From Mytilisepta virgata (taxonomy: Eukaryota > Mollusca > Bivalvia > Mytilida > Mytilidae), in NCBI GenBank assembly GCA_028015205.1, contig CM051521.1, positions 65,146,314 to 65,210,313 of the forward strand: DNA of 64,000 nt. Reading direction: 5' to 3'. The notes under the pieces are model-generated. The model ran no database searches. It was not told the origin of the DNA and saw only the letters and a program-made list of their open reading frames with translations. Both the position numbers and the translations under genes were made by a program. Within the stretch, counting starts at the first letter, position 1. Each line of letters begins with the position of its first letter. Positions 11,782-23,082 of this stretch are shown here, piece by piece.

Positions 11782-12414
11782 TGTTATGATATTGTAATTA
11801 TTATATTATTTTTCTTGGCCTAAGTTGTTTGTGTGGCCTTATAACATGTATAATATGCTTACATAATACTTGTGGTTGTTTACCAAATAATGTTATAACT
11901 GCGCAATTTAAAAATCACTGGAACAATTATAGATACTGATGGAATGATTAGAACTTTCTATTTGACTTACGTAATAATTCTGGAATGATCATAATATACG
12001 ATGTGTAATTCAAACTTCTACGATATTCTAGAAGGATCCTTTCTACAAAGTTCTATGAATTTCTGTGGTAACTATATATACGGACAAGAAAGTTAGACTT
12101 TCAGAACAGATCAGATCAGACATTGACATTCTTGTGTTCTCAAATGTTGGATTGACACACTTTTATTTACGTTACACACATCATACTAGATTGTGACTGA
12201 TTGGATATAATATTAAGTTTGGATTCCCGCAACAGTGACGAGAAGAATTCGGGATAAAGAAAAGACAAAGGATCGGACATATATATTTTAAACAGTTAAG
12301 TTGACATTTCATTTTGTATAATATGTTTTGTTAACTTAAGTATAATAATTAAATTTTATTATTGATTTGTGTCTTTTGTTTGCTACAATTAAAAGGTGAT
12401 TTCTGGCCGTAACA
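11782..12414 (+). repeat. 3' LTR of the Gmr1-like element
   Basis: The LTR starts TGTTATGATATTGTAATTAT and ends TTTCTGGCCGTAACA. It is followed by TTTGGC, which continues the split host repeat. Confidence 0.92.
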
Positions 12415-13683
12415 TTTGGCAGAAAGCTTCAATGTAAGGTCCTTAATAAAGTTTGCTCATTTCGTCCCGATTGGATAACAAACATGGCCGCCATGGGCAA
12501 TTGTTGAATTTGATTGGCTGAGTTTTCAAAAATCTTCTCCTCTGAAACGGCTATGCTAAATGCAACAAAACTTGACAGGAAGCATATATGGGAGGTCCTT
12601 TATGAAATTTCCTCATTTCGTCCCAATCGGTCTACAAATATGGCCGCCATGGGCAGTTCTTGTTTCTGATTGGCTGATATAAAAAAAACTTGACAGGAAG
12701 CATATATGGGAGGTCCTTTATGAAATTTCCTCATTTCGTCCCAATCGGTCTACAATTATGGCCGCCATGGGCAGTTCTTGTTTCTGATTGGCTGATATAA
12801 AAAAATCTTCTCCTCTGAAATTGCTTGCCCAAATGGAACTAAACTTGACAGGAAGCATACGTGGGAGGTTATTTACAAAGTTTCATCATTTCGTTCTCTC
12901 GGGCAACAAACATGGCCGTCATGGGCAATTCTTGATTCTCATTGGTAGATTAAATTTTTTTTCTGGAACTGCTTGGCCAAATGGAATGAAACCTGACAGG
13001 AAGCATCTATGGGAGGTTCTGTACAAAGTCTCCTCATTTTGTCCTGGTCGGACTATAAATATGTTTCTGATTGGACGATATAAAAAAAATTCTCCTTTGA
13101 AATCAATGGACCAAATGGAACTAAACTTAACAAGAAGCATATATGGGAGATCCTTTAAAAAATTTCCTCATTTCGTCCGGACTGGACTACAAATAACGAC
13201 GCCATGGCCAATTCTTTTTTTTTTATTGCCAGATATAAAACAATCTTCTCCTCTGAAGTCGCTAGGCCAAATGGAAAAAAACTTGACAGGAGTCCTCATT
13301 TCGTCCCGATCGGGCAACAAACATGGCCGCCATGGACAATTCTTGATTCTCATTGATTGATTTAAAAAAAAAATTCTGAAACTACTTGGCAAAAACTGTA
13401 AGCCAAACTCGAAAGTCTTTTATGAAATTATTTTTTTCTCATCCTGATTGGACGACAAGCATGGCTGCCATGGGCAATTCTTGTTTCTGATAGGCTGATA
13501 TGAAGAAATCTGCTTCTCTGAAACCGCTTGTCAAATAAAACGATACTTGACAAGAAGCATCTGTGGGAGGTTTTTTTACAAAGTTTTCTCATTTTGTCCA
13601 GATCATGGGACAAACATGGCCACCATGGGCAATTCTTGTTTCTGCCAGGTGAGCGATACAGGCTCAGCCCTCTGAGCCTCTAG

Positions 13684-14393
13684 TTTATAATTGTTGCACG
13701 CACTAATTGTGTTAAAGTGAACACTGAATTATGTATTTATAACACTTCTGACGCCACAATAAATTGTGTAACTACAGCTTTGCTTAATTTCCTTAAATGC
13801 AAGTTGGAAATTCCGTTTATCTTTGCAATGATAACATAAATCTTGTTGTATTTTTGTGACGAACCATTTAATTTAATTAAAACAAATCACATGAGCTCAA
13901 CTCAGAGCTGCCTAGCGTATCCACAGCTTACGGATAGGGGATACCCTCTCGTGGGGGAGGGGGGTGTGGTTGTCAGATCATAATACGAAAGCCTAACGGC
14001 TGACCATAGTGGGTAACGTGTTTGGGGAATGCCACGCTGCCTGCACAATAAAGGCCTCTTCTGTATTTTTCGAAAAAGAGTAGGCTGTTGACCGCTACAG
14101 AAGGCTAAATTATCCGACCCTGCCCAACCATCCACCCTTTTACAGTGGCAGTCAAAATTGGTTCCTCTTTGTGTACCGTCCCACCCCTATTTGAATTGTT
14201 TGATAATTGTTGAACTGGTTCTCGTTCTGAAGCATCAAATATTTGCCACTGGACGTTAAGCAAACAATCAATCAATTTAAATAAATCACAAATCGGATAA
14301 GAAATAAAGGCAATTAAGGTGTGTTCCTTTTTCTGCCCCTCACTTCTCTTAAACGTTAAGAGATTGTGAACTATACGATACGAAAGCTTTATT
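13684..14393. other. Intergenic stretch, nothing recognised
   Basis: No coding similarity, tandem repeat or terminal inverted repeat was found. The segment 13930-13970 is G/C-rich with a short G run. The 77- and 100-codon minus-strand frames here show no recognisable motif. Confidence 0.5.
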
Positions 14394-14869
14394 GTCCCCC
14401 GCCGCAACGCAACGGAGGGGTCTAGTAATAGTCTGCGTCCGTCTGTCCGTCACAGTTATTTGTCAGCGCAAATCCTCTGAGACCGCTGATCGGATTTCGT
14501 TAAAATTTCGTAGGACTGTTGGTCACAAATTTTACAGGAGTTTATGGGACTTTAATGTTTTTGTGCATGTGACACTACAGGAACATTTTGTGGACGCAAC
14601 TCCTCCGAGACCCCTGATCGGATTTCGTTCAAAGTTTGTAGGATTGTTATTTATCACATGTACTTGATCCTATCGCACCGCAATTTTGATTCGACAAATT
14701 TTACGGGAGTTTATGGGACTTTAATGTTTTTGTGCATGTGACACTACAGAACATTTTGTGGACGCAAATTTTTATTTGTATTGTACTGCAATTTTTTTTT
14801 ATTATATATGTTGACATCCATACTGTGCCACCACTTCAATAATAAACATTTTCTCGGCGGCGGGGGGAC
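14394..14869. mobile_element. Small element with GTCCCCC-type inverted ends
   Basis: GTCCCCCGCCGC at 14394-14405 is matched inverted by GCGGCGGGGGGAC ending at 14869. The interior has two units of about 130 bp with CTGATCGGATTTCGTT, GGGACTTTAATGTTTTTGTG and CATGTGACACTACAG. A GTCCGTCTGTCCGTCAC phrase at the left side resembles those at 56360 and 37330. No transposase is visible. Confidence 0.6.
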
Positions 14870-14899
14870 ATACGGCAATCTTGTTTAAATTCGGTATAC

Positions 14900-15828
14900 T
14901 TGCAGAACTAGAGGCTCCATGAACCTGTATTGCTCACCTGGATTCAATTGTCCAATCAACGGCCATAAGAGCAGTAGATTAGACAGGCTACTTGGTTGGT
15001 GACTAGAGCCAATCTACATTTTTTTTTATATTAGATCATCTACATGTAAATGCCAGGATTGGCTCTTTCATATAGGACTTTTCGCATCCGATTAACGTTA
15101 TGCATTGGTTGCCACATTAGTTCACAGTCTTAAAGGGTAACAAGAAAAATATCATTGCCACCTTCCTGTAGCTCAGTAGTTTCAGAGTTAGCATTTCATA
15201 TTATCACACACAATTCTGAAAGATGACTATCTATAAGCAGAATGGGTCACCAGACACAACTCCCTGTTGTGTTTATGTTTGTGTTAAGTGCTGTTTTATG
15301 TTTTTTCCCAGGGTTCTGTCTGTTGGGTAGCGTTAATTGATTGGTAAGTCACTATCCACCTTTGGTTTTAACCATTTTGTTGTTCAGACATGAAGATTTA
15401 AAACGAATTTTCCAATTGCGTCCTATGTTAAGAGAGCAACCATTTGATTTTGGGGGGGGTGGGGGGCTGGGGCGAGGATCAAATTTGAAAGTTCATTGTA
15501 GTAGGGATCAATAATTCACTTTTGACCGATTTCACATGCCTATAGCGCTGTTGATTGGCAAGTAAGGTAGGCGTGTCATACATCATTGTGTTGATAAATT
15601 AATACTTTTTTTTATTGATCCAGAAGTTTTGAGCGAGACTGAAAGGTGGAAGCGATAATTCTTTGGAAATCGAAGCAGACGCGTAAAATTGTGTTGCCAG
15701 AGTTCGGGACCGTTTCTTTTCTCTTGGCATATATAGTAATTTTATTTTCTGAGACAAGAGCATGTGTGTAATTCTTATTATTCGGTAAGATATTATAAGG
15801 ATACATTCAATAGAATAAAACCAAATGA
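14900..15828 (+). repeat. AGCTC-family 5' end fragment and flank
   Basis: AACTAGAGGCTCCATGAACC followed by TGTATTGCTCACCTGGATTC (14905 on) is the family's 5' start. Family phrases fade by about 15420, and no 3' hairpin end follows, so the copy is truncated. From 15430 to 15828 nothing else was recognised, apart from a G run at 15453. Confidence 0.65.
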
Positions 15829-16392
15829 CAGGGTTGCCACTCTTTTTCAGACATGAAATTCAAGGCTTTCCAGGGTTTTCAGTAGTTTGCAAGGATAAAT
15901 ACAAATGAGAAATTATGCAAAACCACCACGTAGGTTGGTCCCCTCCGTAATATTCTGTATGAGCTACGTCATATCTTGTAAAATAACGGACGGGTACCAG
16001 TCTAAACCACCACGCTATTTTGAAATTCCATGCGGTTCTTGCATCGTGGTTGAAACTGAGCTTGATAAATAACATTGCAAAACGTTTCAAGACCATTTGT
16101 ATCAAGCGTAATCGAGATCAGGATTCACCTATAACAAGTCGCCCCATTCGAATCGTCCCATGAAATGAGTACGAGTACCTGTTTAACATACGGGTACCAA
16201 TTTTCGAGGGACGAATCAACGAGCACAAGGGAGGTAATTCAAATTGTTTTTAAACTTCCGGTATTTTTTAACTTTCAAGGATTTTCCCCGGATTTTTTCT
16301 GTTTTATCGCGTTTTCTGGCTTTTTCCCAGCCAGCAGCACCTCGAATAAAATTCCCGTTTTTTCCCCCGTTTTCCCGGATGCGTGCAACCCT
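15829..16392. mobile_element. hAT-like MITE candidate
   Basis: The element starts CAGGGTTGCCACTC and ends GTGCAACCCT. It is flanked by CAAATGA on both sides (15822-15828 and 16393-16399; 8 bp with one difference). Short CAGGGTTGC-type ends and a target duplication near 8 bp fit the hAT superfamily. The interior is non-coding with TTTCCCGG-type repeats. Confidence 0.65.
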
Positions 16393-16399
16393 CAAATGA

Positions 16400-18150
16400 G
16401 TAGAAAACTGACTGTCAACGGATGCCAACGATGGCGACTCATATAATAATATGACCCTAAATATTAAGGGTCGAATTCAAATCACTGTTGTGAATGAATA
16501 AAATTATTTGTAATTTGAAGTTATGTGTTAAAGTGCCTTGCAGAGAACTGAGACTCTCGTGTTTTTTTCATATTCAATGCAAGCTACACCAAAATATTTT
16601 CATAAGAAGTAAGTAGATGTGACGGGTTGATACAAGTTTTCTTGTTTTTGAATCCCTTTGCTATATTTTTGTATTTGTGATCTTGTACATGTCTTTGAGA
16701 AATAAATATACATGTAGTTTAAACTAATTAAATGTGTTCTTCAAAACTTCCAGTAACCTTAGTTAATAGTGTGTTTTGTCCTATACTTGTCCATTTTTGG
16801 GGGTATACAGTATAAAACTGGAATGATCCATTATTCAATTTTAACGAACTTCAAAAGTTATGACACTAGGCAGGTTAGTCATCTAGCTAAATTGTCATAA
16901 ATGGGAATATTTATTAATTTTATTATTTAAATATTAAAATAAAGAACAGCACCAAATTTTTACCTTTTATTTACACACTTCCAACAACTTCAAATGCTAT
17001 AACAAATTTAAAACAATAGTATTTTCAATTTAAAGCACTCATCAAAATTCCTGTTTTTGAAAAAAAAACATATTCTGGAACAATAAAACTAGTTACCAGC
17101 ACTTTTAAGAATATCTGTTTTAAGGATGTATTCCTCTGATGTTTCAGTCTCGTTGAAATCTCGTTCGGGAATTATTTCCAAAACATGTGATACAAATGGA
17201 AAATATTAATGAATTCAAAAAAATATTATAATCCAACTAAACTCTGTGAAAAAATTATGTACTTACAATAAGTAGTTTGTGAGTAATAAAATTTTCAAAT
17301 TTTATAACCAATCTGGTCAGTGTCATCAGTCAAAATGTTGAGAAAATGGGTGAGGGGTACAAAGAAATGATTTTACCAAAAATATGTACATCCCATATCA
17401 ATATCTTCTTTTTAAAATTCTTTAATATTTATTTTTTCAATCAATTATAACAAAGAAGTTGAAATTATATGCTCTTTGTTCTAAAAAAATGAGAAAAACC
17501 CCAGTTTACTAAATTGACTGCACGGTCATTTTAACACGAAAAAAACAACAAAATTTTATAAAACTTTCTTATATTGACACGTACCTATAAGTTTTTTAAG
17601 TTAAATTTATTCAGATTGGTCCACTTCATCTTTAGGGAAAGTATGTAAAAAGTTTAATTGTGGAACTGTGATTTTTTTCATGTTAAAAGCCCAAAATGGG
17701 TAAAAATTGATGAAAAATGGGAAAATCATCAAAAATGGGGTACTTTCAAATGATTGTAGCTAAAAAAAGAAGTCCACCACCGTATGATTTTTTCTTCATA
17801 AATTACTTACTTACAGTCATATAAACCCAAAAATCAGGTTAAGAAAAAAGTTTAATACTAGAAATTTTTGGCTCCTCAGAACTGTACATCCTTAATATAA
17901 AACAACTTATATCTACAAGCAAAAACAAAGCAATAAAAACAAAAATTGAATATTTTTGAAAAACTGACATCTTATCTCATGATAGAGATAAAAATACATT
18001 CACAGTATATATGAAGAATATTTAAAAAAAATCAGATTAATAGACTTACATGTATATCTACATGTATATACCATTCTTAAAGAAAAATAGTAAAGTCTAC
18101 CACTTTAAGAAGTGGATTGTAAAATAAGACGCATTGTTGATTTTTGGTAT
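16400..18150. other. AT-rich non-coding stretch
   Basis: Long A/T-rich sequence without recognisable genes, tandem repeats or paired ends. A short near-palindrome (ATGACCCTAAATATTAAGGGTCG, split here as ATGACCCTAA and TTAAGGGTCG) sits at 16451-16474, reminiscent of the one at 3852. Confidence 0.5.
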
Positions 18151-18960
18151 TTGGTAAAGGTGATCAATAGACACGACAGTTTCAGATGATATTTTAAAAC
18201 ATTTTTAGCTAATTTTATTGGTTTTACTAATTGCAGCCAGATTGGACTCCCAGACATGATATTCAAAGGGAACCAACCAAAGACAATTCAAATGAAGTTT
18301 GGTCTCTACAAGAATTTTAGTTGCAGAGATTTTATTATCATTTGGCTAATTGTTTTCTTATGGAAACAATAGTAGTCCCCTTGGACAAAATGTTGACCAT
18401 ATACATGTAGGAACTATTCCATCAATATTTGGTCTCAATTGGCCCAATAGAATCAACAAATATGATTTTTAAATATTTACTAGCTGAATTTTTTATTTTC
18501 AATAACAGTGGCTAAAGATTTGTATCCATCAAACCATATTTTGTTCTGATTGGCCATGTGGTTTCAGAAGAGTTATAAGAAAATATATGGGCCATTCTAT
18601 TATAAGTAATGACCAACATACTCTTTCAAGGCATGGCCCCTGGACGAGCTAAGTCATTCCACAAAAACCGGTCTTAATTGGCCAATAGATTTCTTAAATA
18701 CTTTTTCAGCCAAATGCACCTAAGTACTATTACATAAAAATTTGGCACCAACTTGCCTATATATAGTAGTTTTTAAAAAACTGAAGATTTTGATATTTTT
18801 ACTAGAGGGAGATAATTTAGAATAGGGACCAAATACATTTTTTTTGGCTGATTATTGGTTTGAGTCTGGATCAAATATAAATTTTATCAAATTAAATGCC
18901 TTTTATTTCTAAATTTATGGTCCCAGAATCCCCAAAACAAATTCAGTTCACACTAAATAC
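18150..18960 (+). repeat. Diverged AGCTC-family body
   Basis: Phrases such as TTTTAGCTAATTTTATTGG, GGACCAT-like segments and GATTGGCCATGTGGTTTCAGA repeat with about 150-bp spacing and resemble 51900-52880. Both ends are lost. Confidence 0.5.
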
Positions 18961-19331
18961 TGTACATACACAAATGCATAGATATATACACTGTAAATTC
19001 CACATTTTTTGAGTTGTGATTAATGCTATTTTAAAACATTATGAAAACGTGAAAATGAGTATTTACATTATTGTAGGGGTTTTCTTTGGTATACACAATA
19101 CTGACGTAAACACATTATTTTTATGCATCAATAAACTTTGAAATTTACAGTAATTTGACAATACTTTTAAAGCCATAAAAATGCACTCCCTCTCTCTACA
19201 ACTTTACATATAAAACATAAGTACAAATGCAGTGAAGTGACGTTTACAAAATAAATGAATTCTTGCTTTTCAAATAATCAATGAAAATAATGTAGAATAT
19301 AAAATTAAAAAATAAAGCAGTCGGACTAAAA
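18961..19331. other. Non-coding spacer, nothing recognised
   Basis: AT-rich, with no coding or repeat signature that I can name. Confidence 0.45.
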
Positions 19332-20690
19332 ACTAGAGGCTCCATAGAGCCTGTATCCCTCAACTGGTAGTCATGAACAATATCAGAAGGCAGGGGGTAT
19401 CAATTTTTCAAATATAGTTGACATAATGTTATATTTTGGTATTTGAATTGTTAGACAAAACAAAGCAGAACACCACCGTGCAAATCCCACATCATTTGAT
19501 TGGGGATTTTGTTGTATGCTGTAATAAAAGCCATAAACTGAATTTTAACTCTTAAAAGCAAATTGAACCATCCTACATGTAGGTTCGGACCCAGACTACT
19601 GACTTCAGGTTGACTTTTAATGTTTGATGTTAAAAATCGAATCGATAGTGGTCATCCTCACGTCAAGATGATCAATTGTACCATGTTAGGTGAAGATATG
19701 CTAAGGCATTTGGTCTGTATTGTGTTGACAAGGTTTTGACCTGAACCTTTGGTCTCAGCTTGACCTTTAACAGATTATTCTAGCATTCCCCAGGGTCTGG
19801 TAAAAGGAATTATTGCTTGTAGTCTTGGGCTGATGAATGGTCAGACAGATACACAACTTATAGCAGTGTTACTTTATCTCCTTCCACAATTTCGTTATGA
19901 AGGTGTAATAACAGTATTATAAGTCACTTGGTATACAGGAACTGAATTTGGAACAAAATGTTTCATAATGTACGAAGCATGAAATGTAACATCATAGTCT
20001 TGTTATTTAGCAAGAGGCCATCTCTCTCTTTTAGATGTAGCCTTATGTTCAGATAAGGCGTTTGTTCTGTATGGGACTGACAAGGTTTTAAGGTTAACCT
20101 TGAAATTCAGGATGGTTATTTCCTTTACTATTAGTGCCAAGTTGTGTTCCAATTGGCCAAGTGGTTTCAAACAAGAAGATTTTTAAGTATATTTCGTATA
20201 GGGACCTATGTTAAACTATGTTCGGTTCTGGCGGCCATCCTGGATTACGGGCCTGGTCATCGGATTTAATTCTAAAAGAGTACCAACTAAGGGCCATTGC
20301 TGCCAAGTTTTGTTCCAATTGGCGAAGTGGTTCCAGAGGAGATCTTTAAGAGTCCAAGCGTCGTAATTAGGTAAAAATATGTCAACTGGAATAAAACGAA
20401 TACACACCTTATAAATACTCATTACACAACTGTACTAAAAATCAGCTTAATAATTACATGTAAAGCCCTAAAAGATTACCGTTTTGCCTGTTTTACCCCT
20501 ATGTTCTATTCTATTTTATGGTTGGTCGGCGGCATCAATGGATATAATTTGGAAACTAAAAACCCTAAAGATGATTGTGACCAAGTGTGGTTTCAATTGG
20601 CCCAGTGGTTTCAGAGGAGAAGATTTTTTAAAAAGTTTACAACGGACGACAAGTGATGATAGTAGTTCACACTAGCCCATTTCCATTTTC
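19332..20690 (+). repeat. AGCTC-ended interspersed repeat
   Basis: It starts AACTAGAGGCTCCATAGAGC then CTGTATCCCTCAACTGG. It ends after an ACGGACGACAAGTGATGATAG phrase with TTCACACTAGCCC, a mutated form of the terminal hairpin. The inner units contain GGCGGCCATCCTGG and AGTGGTTCCAGAGGAG. Confidence 0.7.
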
Positions 20691-20692
20691 TA

Positions 20693-21163
20693 AACTAGAG
20701 GCTTCCAGGAGCCTGTATCGCTCGCCTAAAATCATTTGCAGAATAAATTGTTTGACTATGTCTATCTTGACTAACAGTTTGGAACATTGCTGTTAAGTTC
20801 CAATTGGCTCACTGGTTTTGCCAAATTGTTCACGGGTTTCAAACAAGATCGATCGAATTTTCCCATAAGGACCTATGTTAAAATAAGTTTGGTTCTGGCA
20901 GCCATCTTGGATGCCGGGCTGGGTGACATCAGATACAATTCTCAAAGAGGACTACCTAAAGACCATTGCTGCCAAGTTGTGGTTTCAGACAAGAAGATCC
21001 ATAAGGACTTATGTTAAACTATTTTCGGCTCTGGCGGCCAGTTTTGTTCCAATTGGCTACTGAAGTGGTTTCAGAGGAGATCTTTAAAGGAAAGTTTATG
21101 ATGACGACGACGTACGCCAAGTGGTGGCAATAGCTCACATTTGGGCCTGGTGAGCATAAAAAA
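20693..21163 (+). repeat. AGCTC-ended interspersed repeat, short copy
   Basis: It starts AACTAGAGGCTTCCAGGAGC and CTGTATCGCTCGCC. It ends with ACGACGTACGCCAAGTGGTG and AGCTCACATTTGGGCCTGG followed by TGAGCATAAAAAA. It follows directly after another copy in the same orientation. Confidence 0.75.
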
Positions 21164-21816
21164 TTTAAAAAGAATCTATATACTTTTTCCACAGCCTAAA
21201 TGCATGATGTAAGAGGTAAGTCATGTCATAATAAAACGTATCACAAAATACCAAAATAAATTTGATGCACTGTATGGCCATTTCGTTGACTGACAACTCA
21301 TCAGCAGTGCTCGAGATCAAAATATTGGAAAACCGGTTAAAGATATAATGATGAATTAATAAGCACAAATTAGATAACTTTAAACAATCTTACAACTGTA
21401 TTTCACAAACCAAATACAAAGCACATTTGGAATTTCCGTAATTCTGAATTACAGGTATTTAGCACCCCATTATATAAAACAGTCTGATTGTCTATTGCTT
21501 ATGATTTGAAATTTGATTCCTTTATCAATAATAAATAAAAATCAAATAACCAATAAGAAAATAAAAATAAATTTTATTGACAGACAAACACATATATTTA
21601 CTAGTATTTCTTTTTAAATATAAAATGTTTCATCAAACAAAAATACAGGTTGGTAATAAATCAAGAAGAGCAGTTTTTAAAGACACCTGTTATATATTCA
21701 ATAAAATATTACCCCATCACAAAGATAATTTAATGATGTATGATCATATAAGGATGAAAATTCGCTAGTTGCATATTTCAATATTAAACCTGTAAAGAAA
21801 AATTGCTGAAATATTT
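21164..21816. other. AT-rich non-coding stretch
   Basis: No gene or repeat was recognised. The stretch ends in a TTTATTTATTTA run that is the A-rich tail of the adjacent minus-strand SINE. Confidence 0.5.
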
Positions 21817-22036
21817 ATTTATTTATTTAGTTGGGGTTTAAGCCGTTTTCAGCACATTTTGGCTATTTCGCGGCGGCCAGTTTTTATTGGTGTACCCAGA
21901 GAGGACCACCGACCTTCGGTAGGAAAATTGGTAAATTAAGATCAGAGTCGAACACACCCCGCCACAGGTGAGATTCGAACACGCAACCTCAGTGTTGACC
22001 ATTAGTAGTCATGACGAACTACTTAGACCACTAGAA
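21817..22036 (-). mobile_element. tRNA-derived SINE (minus)
   Basis: On the minus strand a tRNA-like head (AGTGGTCTAAGTAG as box A, GTTCGAATCTCACC as box B) precedes a body with TCTCTGGGTACACC and AAAACTGGCCGCCGCGAAAT. The element ends in an (AAAT)n tail. The same element lies in plus orientation at 44378-44643. Confidence 0.8.
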
Positions 22037-23080
22037 AAGATTAAAAAAAAAGAGAAAAAAAAAACCTTTGATTTAACCGACTTTCATAGTGTATTGAAGT
22101 TCTATATTGGTCAGCTAAATATCAATAAAGCCTTGCAGGGGACTGCAATCCCAAAAGCATGTTCCCATAAATATCTATGCCCTTGATCATCTATAATTAT
22201 AGACGACCCGGACCGTAATGACAATGAGAAAGATACTGTGAATGAAGTAATATTTATGAACTTCTCTATTACACATTTTGTAGACTGGCTTAGAAGGCAT
22301 TGCAAGTTTAATTTGCCTTAACCTAGTTGAACTGTAAATCAGAGAATGAATCTTAAAAAAAAATAAAAACATTAGAATAAGACTAGATCTTTTAAATAAA
22401 TAAATAATCATGGTGTCGATTGGCGCTTTGGGACGTCGCGTAATGACTTCTCCCTGTCTCTCTCCGCTTCTCCTTGTCAGCTTCAGAGAGAGAGAAGTCA
22501 CTTTTCCCTGTCATCCTGCAATAGGCTGAACCCTGAGCATACAGGAAAAATGTAAACATAAACATTGTTCTGAATTAGAGAGATAGTTAAGACTAGATTA
22601 TAAACTGAGGAAACTTCTAAAAATGCTGCATTTAAAACCTGATACAATATTTATTTCATTAAAAATCATATAATATATAATATGAATTAACAAAAAAAAG
22701 AAAGAAGACAAACAAAAACAAATAAATAAAACTTATAATGCAAAGCTTGACCTGAAACAAAAGGTTTGATGAATATTTTTAACTCTTCGGGCTCCAATGA
22801 GCAGTTGTGTTAAAAAAAATCAAGACTTCAACAAAACAAATTTGTGAAAAAAATATATACACGTATACCAATGACGGAAAGTACAAAATATAATTGATCT
22901 GAACAATATAAATATGAATCTTGTCTAATATGTTGAAGATATATATTAAATATGGTTTAATGAAACTCATAACACTGAGAGATGTCACATTACGATGTAG
23001 AATAGAGAATGGAAACGGGGAATGTGTCAAAGAGACAACAACCCGACCAAAGAGCAGAAACTATATATAATGTATATTTA
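22037..23080. other. Non-coding stretch, nothing recognised
   Basis: A GAGAGAGAGAAG run is at about 22486. The several 60-100 codon frames here carry no recognisable domain. Confidence 0.5.
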
Positions 23081-23082
23081 AT

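Larger units (their letters stand above)
8448..12414 (+). mobile_element. Ty3/gypsy LTR retrotransposon, Gmr1-like, degraded and internally deleted
   Basis: Two LTRs (8448-9088 and 11782-12414) of about 640 bp flank gag, a scrap of integrase, reverse transcriptase and RNase H. The ends are TGTTA...TAACA. The insertion is flanked by TTTG (5 bp, ATTTG, if the final A of the 3' LTR is counted as flank). Pol ends with RNase H 84 bp before the 3' LTR. The only integrase remnant (CHINMLKPYFER) is upstream of reverse transcriptase, which is the order of the Gmr1 group and the reverse of most Ty3/gypsy elements. Nucleocapsid, protease and nearly all of integrase are missing. Several stops and frameshifts make this copy non-autonomous. 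The LTRs differ by scattered substitutions and small indels. Confidence 0.9.
8331..13683 (-). repeat. AGCTC-ended interspersed repeat (minus), split by an LTR element
   Basis: On the minus strand the repeat starts at 13683 with CTAGAGGCTCAGAGGG, then GCCTGTATCGCTCACCTGGC. It runs through 12415, resumes at 8447, and ends at 8331 with the hairpin AGCTCACATGACC/GGCCAGGTGAGCT. The interior (12415-13640) holds about eight degenerate units of 130-150 bp carrying ATGGCCGCCATGGGCA, TCTTCTCCTCTGAAA and CATTTCGTCC. Removing 8448-12414 plus one duplicated TTTG restores the continuous phrase AAATTTGGCAGAAAGC. Long reading frames on both strands in this part, up to 190 codons, are produced by the repeats and are not genes. 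Confidence 0.85.

Noticed and set aside
12788..13360. 190-codon plus-strand open frame with repeated SPLKxLxQMExNLTG
   Set aside because: It is produced by the 130-150 bp core units of the AGCTC-family repeat; the frame has no domain and breaks in sister units.
16165..16446. 93-codon frame with FQGFSPDFF and FPASSTSNKIPVF phrases
   Set aside because: It lies almost wholly within the hAT-like MITE and repeats its TTTCCCGG units.
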